Below are positions 1 through 6,006 of a stretch of DNA of 9,129 nt, one piece after another (within the stretch, counting starts at the first letter, position 1; every line of letters begins with the position of its first letter). Both the position numbers and the translations under genes were made by a program. Source of the stretch: Chloroflexota bacterium (GTDB lineage: Bacteria; Chloroflexota; Limnocylindria; P2-11E); NCBI GenBank assembly GCA_005881085.1, contig VBGU01000105.1, positions 1-9,129 on the forward strand, read 5' to 3'. Below the pieces are notes generated by a model. The model was not told the origin of the DNA and made no database searches. It worked only from the letters and a program-made list of their open reading frames with translations.

Positions 1-966
1 GACGGCCCGCTCCCGCTCGCGGAGCGGCATCCGCTCGAGGAATTCCGCGAGCGTGCGCGGGACGGTCTTGTCGGATTCGGTGTTCAGGAGATCGTGTCGT
101 ACTCGCTCATCGATCCGGCCTGGCTGAAGCAGCTCACGGCCGATGGCTCGTGCATCGCGCCGGAACCGTTGCGCGTCGTCAACCCCACCACCGTTGCTCA
201 ATCCGCGGCGCGGCCGACCTTGCGCGCGAGCCTCCTCGACACGGCGCGTCGAAATCTGCGCCACCGCGCTTCGGTCGCCATCTTTGAGATCGCACCTACA
301 TATCTGCCGAGGCGCGCGGACCTTCCCGAGGAGCGCTGGACGATCGGGATCCTGCTTGCGGGAAATGCGCAGCCCGCCAAGGACGGCGAGACATGGCTGA
401 CGGCCGAGCGCCCCTTCGACGTTCGCGACCTCCAGGGGATCGTCGCCGGCCTTGAGGATCTGCTCGACGTGAGCGTCTCGGGCGAGCGACGCGACGCGCC
501 CGGTCTTCATCCGGGACGCAGCCTGGCCCTCGCGCACGGCGAGACGACTTACGTCACCGTCGGCCAGCTCGATCCGCGGGTCGCCGAGATGTGGGAGCTC
601 CCGGCCGAGACGTTCATCGCCGAGATCGACCTGGCCACCTGGCAGGAGTCGTCGCGACCGCCGCGCGTCGCCGCGCCGCCGCGGTTCCCGGCGGCCCTCC
701 GGGACCTCGCCGTGGTCGTAGACGAGGCCACACCGTACGGCGATGTCGAGCGCGAGATCCGCGCCGCGGGAGGAAAAGACCTCGAGTCCATCGCGCTCCT
801 CGACCTCTACCGCGGTCAGCAGACCGGAGCGGGTAAGAAGTCCTTCGCCGTGCGCGTCACGTTGCGGTCCGCCTCAGGAACCCTCGGTGAGGCCGACGTC
901 GAGCGGCTCGTCAAACGAGTCACCGGGCGTCTCCAACACGCCCTTGGAGCGACGATCCGCGACTGA
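1..966 (+). CDS. pheT: Phenylalanine--tRNA ligase beta subunit, C-terminal part (5' end outside window)
   Basis: This is the beta chain of the cytoplasmic alpha2beta2 enzyme that charges tRNA-Phe. The frame is open from base 1, so the 321 residues seen are the C-terminal portion. An ATG/GTG-style start such as the GTG at 94 would be artificial, because the homology already begins upstream of it. The visible part starts in the catalytic-like core domain of the beta chain (residues around 20-40 read RDGLVGFGVQEIVSYSLIDP, typical of the family). It ends in the ferredoxin-fold anticodon-binding domain (FDX-ACB, about residues 227-321), with the family pattern FPA-x-RDLAVVVDE, then LLDLYRGQQTGAGKKSFAVRVT, and a terminal R-x-L-x-H-x-L-G-A-T-I-R-D. 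The gene ends at TGA 964-966. The N-terminal B3/B4 and B5 domains, and pheS, would lie upstream of the window. Identification is firm; nothing looks broken. Confidence 0.96.
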   Translation, partial: DGPLPLAERHPLEEFRERARDGLVGFGVQEIVSYSLIDPAWLKQLTADGSCIAPEPLRVVNPTTVAQSAARPTLRASLLDTARRNLRHRASVAIFEIAPTYLPRRADLPEERWTIGILLAGNAQPAKDGETWLTAERPFDVRDLQGIVAGLEDLLDVSVSGERRDAPGLHPGRSLALAHGETTYVTVGQLDPRVAEMWELPAETFIAEIDLATWQESSRPPRVAAPPRFPAALRDLAVVVDEATPYGDVEREIRAAGGKDLESIALLDLYRGQQTGAGKKSFAVRVTLRSASGTLGEADVERLVKRVTGRLQHALGATIRD

Positions 967-1045
967 GTCGCGCGGGTGCGGTCAGACCAGGACTGAACCG
1001 GCGCGCAGCCCAGACGGTACCCAGATAGACTCGGCGGCTAGCGCC

Positions 1046-1053
1046 AGGGAGGT
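1046..1053 (+). promoter_or_regulatory. Ribosome binding site for the substrate-binding lipoprotein gene
   Basis: AGGGAGGT lies 10-11 nt upstream of GTG 1064. It is what decides that start: the frame stays open far upstream into pheT (to about 743), but only the GTG at 1064 has a good Shine-Dalgarno sequence and is followed directly by a basic n-region, a hydrophobic stretch and a lipobox. Confidence 0.7.
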
Positions 1054-1063
1054 GTGTGAACTA

Positions 1064-2827
1064 GTGGAGAAACGTTACGTGCGCAGAGGATTTGCGCTCG
1101 CTGTCACAGCGGCAATGGCATTCGCGGCATGTACACCGACTCCAGGGGGAACGTCATCGCCCACGCCGGGTGGGAGCGCCAGCGCGAGCGTGGCGCCGGC
1201 CGCGCGAGGCGCCGGTGGCGACCTCAAGATTCTTTACTGGCAGGCGCCGACGATCCTGAACCCGCACCAGGCGGGAGGCACGAAGGATAACGACGCATCG
1301 CGTTTGATGATCGAGCCGATGGCCGCGTACGGGCCGGATGGCAAGCCCATAGCGGTCCTCGCGGCCGAGATACCGACGGTCGCCAACGGCGGCGTGTCCA
1401 AAGACCTCACGACGGTCACCTGGAAGCTGAAGCCCGGCCTCAAGTGGTCCGACGGCTCCGCTTTCTCGAGCGCCGACGTGGTCTTCAGCTGGACATACCG
1501 GTGCGACAAGGACAGTGCGACCACGACGTTCTCGAAGTGCGCGGACGTCGCGTCGGTGAAAGCGTCGGACCCGAACACCGCCGTCGTGACCTACACGGCG
1601 CCGAACGCCAACTTCTACCTCTGGGGTGTCGGCTCGACAGAGGGCATCCTCCAGCAGACGCAGTTCAAGGACTGCGTCGGGACGAAGGCAAAGGACTGCC
1701 CCGCGAACCTCAAGCCCATCGGGACCGGTCCCTATAAGCTCGTCGAGTTCAAGCCCGGTGATGTCACGACCTACGACATCAACCCGAACTACCGCGACGC
1801 GAACAAGCCGTACTTCAAGACGGTCACGCTCAAGGGCGGCGGCGATGCCGAGTCGGCGGCGCGGGCCGTGTGCCAGACCGGTGACATCGATTACGGCTGG
1901 AACCTCAACGTCCCGCTCAGCGTGCTTCAGCCGATGCTCAGCGCGGCCGATTCCAAGTGCCAATTCCCCATCTCGTACAACGCTCTCGAGCGCGTCACCC
2001 TCAACTTCGCGAACCCCGACGCAGCGCTGGGTGCCAAGCGCTCGGAGCCGGATACCAAGCACCCGTACCTGTCGGACATCCACGTCCGCCGTGCTCTCGC
2101 GATGGCGTCGAACCGCGCCCAGATCGCCGAGAAGCAGTACGGCAAGCCGGGAGGGGAGGCGTACTGCAACGTCGCCGTCTTCCCGCGCTCGAAGAACACC
2201 GACAGCCTCGACGTCTGCAAGTACGACCTCGCCGCGGCCGAGAAGGAGCTGCAGGACAACGGCTGGGTCAAGGGAACGGACGGCATCCGCGCCAAGGGCA
2301 ACGTGAAGCTGGTGATCAGCTACATCACGACGACCAGCGCCATCCGCCAAAACAATCAGCAGATCCTCAAGGCGGACTGGGAAAAGATCGGCTTCAAGGT
2401 CAACATCTCTAACTCCATCGCGGACACCTTCTTCACCAACACCGCCCCGGACGGATACGCGAAGTTCTTCGCGGACCTCCAGGAATTCGCCTCGTCCCAG
2501 GACCCCGACGCGACGGACTTCATGGACAGCAACTACACCTGCGCGAACGTCACCGGCCAGGCGAACAACTGGAACAACGGCAACACCGGCCGGTACTGCA
2601 ACCCCGATTACGACGCGGTCATCAAGTCGCTCAAGGCGGAGACCGATCAGGCCAAGCGGGACGCACTCGTGATCCAGGCCAACGACATCCTGGTCAAGGA
2701 CGTCGCGGTCATCTCGCTCGTCAACCGGACCGCTCCGACCGCGAACGGCTTCGCAAAGACCCTGAAGGGTGTCAAGCAGTCACCCTTCGAGTCATCGCTC
2801 TACGACATCGCGGACTGGAGCAAGTAA
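1064..2827 (+). CDS. ABC transporter substrate-binding lipoprotein, peptide/nickel family (SBP_bac_5)
   Basis: This is the extracytoplasmic solute-binding component of a peptide/nickel/opine-type ABC importer. It is 587 aa from GTG 1064, a usual length for the family. Residues 1-22 form a lipoprotein signal (Lys/Arg-rich n-region, hydrophobic ALAVTAAMAF, then FAAC with the lipidated Cys at 23). A low-complexity Pro/Thr/Ser/Gly/Ala linker runs to about residue 52. The SBP_bac_5 fold follows: LKPGLKWSDGSAFSSADVVFSW at about 122-143, IGTGPYKLVEFKPGD at 219-233, NPNYRD around 240, the DIHVRRALAMASNR helix at 338-351, and a Lys-ending C-terminus ADWSK. The mature protein carries ten further cysteines (147, 159, 204, 212, 270, 299, 368, 385, 493, 512) that fall into five close pairs. 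It is followed by DppB- and DppC-type permeases, with which it presumably works. The substrate cannot be read from sequence: oligopeptide, dipeptide and sugar-derived ligands are all possible. The family call is firm and the ligand unknown. Confidence 0.93.
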   Translation: MEKRYVRRGFALAVTAAMAFAACTPTPGGTSSPTPGGSASASVAPAARGAGGDLKILYWQAPTILNPHQAGGTKDNDASRLMIEPMAAYGPDGKPIAVLAAEIPTVANGGVSKDLTTVTWKLKPGLKWSDGSAFSSADVVFSWTYRCDKDSATTTFSKCADVASVKASDPNTAVVTYTAPNANFYLWGVGSTEGILQQTQFKDCVGTKAKDCPANLKPIGTGPYKLVEFKPGDVTTYDINPNYRDANKPYFKTVTLKGGGDAESAARAVCQTGDIDYGWNLNVPLSVLQPMLSAADSKCQFPISYNALERVTLNFANPDAALGAKRSEPDTKHPYLSDIHVRRALAMASNRAQIAEKQYGKPGGEAYCNVAVFPRSKNTDSLDVCKYDLAAAEKELQDNGWVKGTDGIRAKGNVKLVISYITTTSAIRQNNQQILKADWEKIGFKVNISNSIADTFFTNTAPDGYAKFFADLQEFASSQDPDATDFMDSNYTCANVTGQANNWNNGNTGRYCNPDYDAVIKSLKAETDQAKRDALVIQANDILVKDVAVISLVNRTAPTANGFAKTLKGVKQSPFESSLYDIADWSK

Positions 2828-2850
2828 GCGAGTCGCGAGCACATAGTGCT

Positions 2851-2885
2851 GGGTGGCGCCGTGGATGATCTCCACGGCGCCGCTC
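2851..2885 (+). terminator. Intercistronic stem-loop after the binding-protein gene (attenuator or mRNA-stabilising hairpin)
   Basis: A perfect 10-bp inverted repeat, GGCGCCGTGG (2855-2864) and CCACGGCGCC (2872-2881), encloses a 7-nt loop. Two G-U and two G-C pairs extend it to 14 bp (2851-2864 with 2872-2885). The downstream run TCTCATTTC is only weakly T-rich, so this is not a textbook terminator. Its place 23 nt after the stop of the binding-protein gene and 29 nt before the permease start fits a partial terminator or 3'-end stabiliser, which would make binding protein more abundant than permease. That role is an inference from other ABC operons. Confidence 0.6.
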
Positions 2886-2914
2886 TCATTTCGGGGGTGG
2901 GAGACTAGAGAGCG

Positions 2915-3874
2915 ATGGGACGGTTCGTGGCGAGACGCCTCCTGGTGGCGATCCCGACGCTGCTGGCGATCAGCTTCGTCATGTACGCCATCCTGGCCCT
3001 TGCGCCGATCGACCCGCTCGCGGGGTTCGCCGCCGATCCGCGGGTCCCGCCGGAGGTGCGCGAGAACATCCGGCGCTCGCTCGGCCTGGACGAAGCCTGG
3101 CCGTACCGCTACGTCAAGTGGCTCCTGGCGGCGGTCCAGGGCAACTTCGGGATTTCGTTTGTCTCGCGCTCGTCCGTTTCAGACCTGCTCTGGCAGCGCC
3201 TTCCCACCACCCTCGCCGTGGTCGGAGTTGCGTACATCGTCGGCGTCATCATCGCGCTGCCGGCGGGGATCCTCTCCGCGGCGCGCCGGAATACTGTCAC
3301 CGATCACGTCATCTCCCTGTCGGCCTACATCGGCTTCTCGGTCCCGACGTTCTTCACCGGAGTCCTCCTCATCATCATCTTCAGCATCAAGCTGCATTGG
3401 CTGACGTTCCTGTACGACTCACGGGTCACGGTCCACGATCTCGACTCGCTGGTCGTCCAGATCAAGCAGTCGATCATGCCCATCGCCGTCCTGGGACTGT
3501 TCGACGCCGCGATCCTGACGCGGTATATCCGCGCCTCGATGCTGGAGAACCTTCCGCTCGACTACGTCCGCACAGCGCACGCGAAAGGTCTCGCCGAGAG
3601 ACTCGTGGTGCTCCGCCACGTCCTGCGGAACAGCCTCATCCCCGTGGTGACGCTTGTCGCTCTCGGTGTGCCCGCGGTATTCGGCGGCGCGATCGTGACC
3701 GAGCAGATCTTCCATGTTCCTGGCATCGGCGCGCTGCTGATCACGTCCATCGGCAACGGCGACACCCCCGTCGTCACGGCGGTCGTGCTGATCTTCGCGG
3801 TCCTCGTGGTCGGGTTCAACCTGATCGCGGACGTGCTGTACGCGGTCCTCGATCCACGGGTGAAGTACACCTGA
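2915..3874 (+). CDS. ABC transporter permease, DppB/OppB type
   Basis: This is one of the two integral membrane subunits of a peptide/nickel-type ABC importer, 319 aa, of normal length. TM1 is at about residues 9-31, behind the typical RRLLVAIPTLLAISFVMY start. A periplasmic loop at 32-95 carries LGLDEAWPYRYVKWL and GNFGISF, characteristic of this family. TM segments follow at about 98-120, 132-158, 186-203, 243-262 and 287-311. The cytoplasmic coupling (EAA) loop is at about 216-243, DYVRTAHAKGL...LRHVLRNSLIP, which docks on the ATPase. The C-terminus NLIADVLYAVLDPRVKYT is the family's conserved tail. The start ATG 2915 is preceded by a G-rich stretch with GGGAG at 2899-2903. The stop overlaps the next start (TGATG, 3872-3876), implying translational coupling to the DppC-type partner. 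The identification is firm; the substrate is unknown. Confidence 0.95.
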   Translation: MGRFVARRLLVAIPTLLAISFVMYAILALAPIDPLAGFAADPRVPPEVRENIRRSLGLDEAWPYRYVKWLLAAVQGNFGISFVSRSSVSDLLWQRLPTTLAVVGVAYIVGVIIALPAGILSAARRNTVTDHVISLSAYIGFSVPTFFTGVLLIIIFSIKLHWLTFLYDSRVTVHDLDSLVVQIKQSIMPIAVLGLFDAAILTRYIRASMLENLPLDYVRTAHAKGLAERLVVLRHVLRNSLIPVVTLVALGVPAVFGGAIVTEQIFHVPGIGALLITSIGNGDTPVVTAVVLIFAVLVVGFNLIADVLYAVLDPRVKYT

Positions 3875-4809
3875 TGGCCACCGCGGCGAAGGTCAGCCCT
3901 GCCAGTGCCGGCCGCAGCGCGGTCGTGCTGCGCGCCCAGCGCTCACTGTGGCAAGACGCGTGGCACACGTTCTCGCGCGACCGCCTCGCCGTCACGGGAC
4001 TCGTCGTGCTCGCGGTCATTACTCTCGGCGCGCTCGTCGGACCGTATGTATGGTCCGATCAGGGCAAGGAGATCGATTTCGGGCTGTCGTTGAGTGGACC
4101 TTCGCTCGCGCATCCCTTCGGCAACGACGATCTCGGCCGCGATCTGCTCGCGCGGGCGATGCTCGGCGCGCGCGTCTCGCTCGCCGTCGGGGTCTCGGCG
4201 GTGGTGCTGGCGATCACCCTCGGGACTACGATCGGCGCGGTCGCGGGCTACTTCGGCAGGCTCGACAACCCGCTTATGCGCCTGACCGACCTGTTCCTCT
4301 CGCTCCCAGTTCTGCCGCTGCTCCTCGTGCTCGTGTACCTGTTCAAGGACACGCTGCAGCGGACCATCGGGTTGGAGCTCGGGACCTTCATCATGATCGT
4401 CAGTGTCATCGGGTTCCTAAATTGGATGCCAACGGCGCGGCTGGTCCGGGCCTCGTTCCTCACCCTCAAGCAGCGCGAATTCGTCGAGGCGGCGCGATCC
4501 GTCGGAGCGCCTCACGGCCGGATCATCTTCCGGCACATCCTGCCCAACTCGCTGAGCCCCGTTCTCGTCGCCGCGACGATCGGGATCGGCGGCGCGATCA
4601 TCACCGAGTCCACGCTCTCGTTCCTGGGCCTCGGTTTCCCGCCCGATCAACCTACACTCGGCCGGATCCTTTACGAGGCCGTGAACTACCTGGACTTCGC
4701 ACCGCACTGGGCGATCGTGCCGGGGCTCGCGATCTTCCTCATCGTGCTCGCGATCAACTTCATCGGTGACGGCCTCCGCGACGCACTCGACCCCAGACGC
4801 AAGATCTGA
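3874..4809 (+). CDS. ABC transporter permease, DppC/OppC type
   Basis: This is the second membrane subunit of the importer, 311 aa. The frame stays open upstream through the whole DppB-type gene, but the true start is ATG 3874. It overlaps the preceding TGA by one base, has GGTGAAG (3859-3865) as Shine-Dalgarno, and gives the normal family length. An N-terminal cytoplasmic segment (1-35) precedes TM1 (about 38-57). The OppC signature HPFGNDDLGRDLLAR is at 80-94. Further TM segments lie at about 103-125, 143-157, 170-184, 228-247 and 278-298. The EAA coupling loop is at about 204-226, VEAARSVGAPHGRIIFRHILPN. The tail GDGLRDALDPR (298-308) is typical. No ATP-binding subunit gene follows; the next gene is an unrelated small membrane protein. 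The complex must therefore use ATPases encoded elsewhere, or have lost them. Confidence 0.95.
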   Translation: MATAAKVSPASAGRSAVVLRAQRSLWQDAWHTFSRDRLAVTGLVVLAVITLGALVGPYVWSDQGKEIDFGLSLSGPSLAHPFGNDDLGRDLLARAMLGARVSLAVGVSAVVLAITLGTTIGAVAGYFGRLDNPLMRLTDLFLSLPVLPLLLVLVYLFKDTLQRTIGLELGTFIMIVSVIGFLNWMPTARLVRASFLTLKQREFVEAARSVGAPHGRIIFRHILPNSLSPVLVAATIGIGGAIITESTLSFLGLGFPPDQPTLGRILYEAVNYLDFAPHWAIVPGLAIFLIVLAINFIGDGLRDALDPRRKI

Positions 4810-4872
4810 GTCCACCGTCAAAATCCGCTTCCCTCGCGTGAACCGTATGGTCGGCTGTCCGCTACCGGCATC

Positions 4873-4879
4873 GGGAGGG
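4873..4879 (+). promoter_or_regulatory. Ribosome binding site for the zinc-finger membrane protein, within a small hairpin
   Basis: GGGAGGG lies 4 nt before GTG 4884 and selects that start. CGGGA (4872-4876) can pair with TCCCG (4880-4884) across a GGG loop, so the site and the first base of the start codon may be partly hidden in the mRNA. The hairpin has only 5 bp, so a regulatory effect is speculative. Confidence 0.5.
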
Positions 4880-4883
4880 TCCC

Positions 4884-5402
4884 GTGATCGGACGGACCGG
4901 GTGCCACCTGACGGAGGAGCAGCTCGTGCAGGTGCTGCTCGGCACTGCCGCTGTCGCCGAGTGCCTGGAGGTCGAGCGCCACGTACGCGGGTGTGCGCGA
5001 TGCGTGCGCATCCTGCGCGGCCTGGAGCTGGCCGCATCGGCGTACGACCGGGCCTTCGCGACGCTCAGGGCTCGCCGGGCGCGCATCGCGGCGGGGCGCG
5101 CCTGCATTGCCGCGGCGACGGAGCCCCGCGTCGGGTTGGGCCTGGACTTTTCGGGGCGAGTGCTCCGACTCAAGCTGGCCGAGGCCGCAGTGGCGCTCGG
5201 GGTCATGACCTTTGCGGTCGTCGGATCTCTCACCGTCGAACTTTCTTGCGCAATCGCGCCGTTGCCCTCGCGAGCCATCCTTCAGGCTCCGGCGGCCGCC
5301 GCGCCGCAGCCCGAGGATCCGGAAGGGATCCGGGCCGCGCGGCTCAAGGACGCCGAGGTCGGAGACATGGTGTTCACGGTCACGGCCGGCAGTCCCTACT
5401 GA
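4884..5402 (+). CDS. Small membrane protein with anti-sigma-type zinc-finger domain (zf-HC2/ZAS-like), orphan
   Basis: This is a 172-aa protein. Residues 8-45 look like the zinc-binding domain of anti-sigma factors: HLTEEQLVQVLLG near the start, then an acidic helix and ERHVRGCARC, giving H33-x3-C37-x2-C40. Further Cys at 7 and 27 could complete metal binding. A basic region follows (about 55-75). There is one predicted membrane segment at about 99-122 (LAEAAVALGVMTFAVVGSLTVEL), then an Ala/Pro-rich stretch and a short hydrophilic C-terminus. In the family such proteins hold an ECF sigma factor at the membrane, or have become sensors or scaffolds. No sigma-factor gene adjoins it here: the neighbours are a DppC-type permease 74 nt upstream and a DNA glycosylase 31 nt downstream. 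The start GTG 4884 has a strong Shine-Dalgarno sequence. The domain call is moderate and the function unknown; it could simply be a small Cys-containing membrane protein. Confidence 0.72.
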   Translation: MIGRTGCHLTEEQLVQVLLGTAAVAECLEVERHVRGCARCVRILRGLELAASAYDRAFATLRARRARIAAGRACIAAATEPRVGLGLDFSGRVLRLKLAEAAVALGVMTFAVVGSLTVELSCAIAPLPSRAILQAPAAAAPQPEDPEGIRAARLKDAEVGDMVFTVTAGSPY

Positions 5403-5433
5403 GCGTGTTGTCCTACATAGCCCGCTGTCGCGC

Positions 5434-6006
5434 GTGAAGGGCATTGGTCGGCGTCTCGCGCGGTCTTTCTACGCGCGCCCGACCGCTCGGGTCGCGCGCG
5501 ATCTGCTCGGAAAGGTCCTCGTCTACGATGGCCCGGCCGGTCGCCGCGCAGCGCGGATCGTCGAGGTCGAGGCGTACCTTGGCGATCGCGACCCGGCTTC
5601 GCACGCGTATCGCGGACTGACGCCGCGGACCGCGCCGATGTTCGGACCTCCCGGAAGGAGTTACGTGTATTTCGTGTACGGCATGTATCACTGCCTGAAC
5701 GTCGTGACCGAGAGCGATGGTGTCGCCGGCGCGGTGTTGCTGCGGGGCGCCGAGCCGCTCACCGGCTTCGACGAAGCCGCGCCGCGCGCGCTGGCCGGCC
5801 CCGGCAAGCTCGCGCGCGCCTTCGGGCTCACGACAAGACACACGAACCTCGACCTCGTGCGCTCGGGCCTGTCGATCCACGACGCGCCCCGCGTCCCACC
5901 GTCGCGCATCGTGCGGTCCGTCCGCATCGGCCTGGGCGAGCACGCGACGACGAACAAGCCCTGGCGCCTGTACGTCCGCGGATCGAATGGAGTCTCGCGG
6001 CCTTGA
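5434..6006 (+). CDS. mpg: DNA-3-methyladenine glycosylase, AAG/MPG family
   Basis: This is a monofunctional base-excision repair enzyme that removes alkylated and deaminated purines (3-methyladenine, hypoxanthine and similar) from DNA. From GTG 5434 it is 190 aa, the normal size of bacterial members. The N-terminus RSFYARPTARVARDLLGK is typical. Aligned by eye with human AAG, the catalytic general base is E46 in IVEVEAYLG (human E125). Y48 and H57 match the base-stacking Y127 and H136. Y82 in YVYFVYGMYHCLN matches the helix-intercalating Y162, with Y79 for Y159 and N89 for the pocket residue N169. GAVLLRGAEPL and AGPGKLARAFGL are further family blocks. The frame is open upstream to 5212, but that part reads as the shadow of the preceding gene. 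I see no clear Shine-Dalgarno before 5434, so the start is less sure than the identity. It overlaps mutS2 by 4 nt, forming a repair pair. Confidence 0.94.
   Translation: MKGIGRRLARSFYARPTARVARDLLGKVLVYDGPAGRRAARIVEVEAYLGDRDPASHAYRGLTPRTAPMFGPPGRSYVYFVYGMYHCLNVVTESDGVAGAVLLRGAEPLTGFDEAAPRALAGPGKLARAFGLTTRHTNLDLVRSGLSIHDAPRVPPSRIVRSVRIGLGEHATTNKPWRLYVRGSNGVSRP
5989..5992 (+). promoter_or_regulatory. Ribosome binding site (GGAG) for mutS2, inside the glycosylase gene
   Basis: GGAG lies 10 nt before TTG 6003. It supports the unusual TTG start that overlaps the stop of the glycosylase gene as TTGA. No earlier start codon is available in the mutS2 frame. Confidence 0.5.

Noticed and set aside
1001..1031. 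Possible promoter before the binding-protein gene (TAGACT at 1026-1031 as -10)
   Set aside because: No hexamer resembling a -35 box lies at 15-19 nt spacing, and consensus is uncertain for this lineage, so the site cannot be supported.
743..1063. N-terminal extension of the binding-protein frame into pheT
   Set aside because: The extension is a Ser/Arg-rich shadow of pheT. The Shine-Dalgarno sequence at 1046-1053 and the lipoprotein signal fix the start at GTG 1064.
1154..2350. Long open frame (398 codons) antisense to the binding-protein gene
   Set aside because: It reads as Val/Arg/Asp-rich low-quality sequence with no recognisable domain. It arises from the strong G/C bias of third positions in the sense gene.
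3118..3873. Upstream extension of the DppC-type frame across the DppB-type gene
   Set aside because: It is Arg/His-rich shadow sequence. The TGATG junction, Shine-Dalgarno sequence and family length place the start at 3874.
4820..4851. Possible promoter before the zinc-finger gene (TATGGT at 4846-4851)
   Set aside because: There is no matching -35 element, and a single AT-containing hexamer in GC-rich DNA is weak evidence.
5311..5332. Short direct repeat GGATCCGG / GGATCCGG in the zinc-finger gene
   Set aside because: Eight bases repeated once is within chance for this base composition, and it has no evident role.
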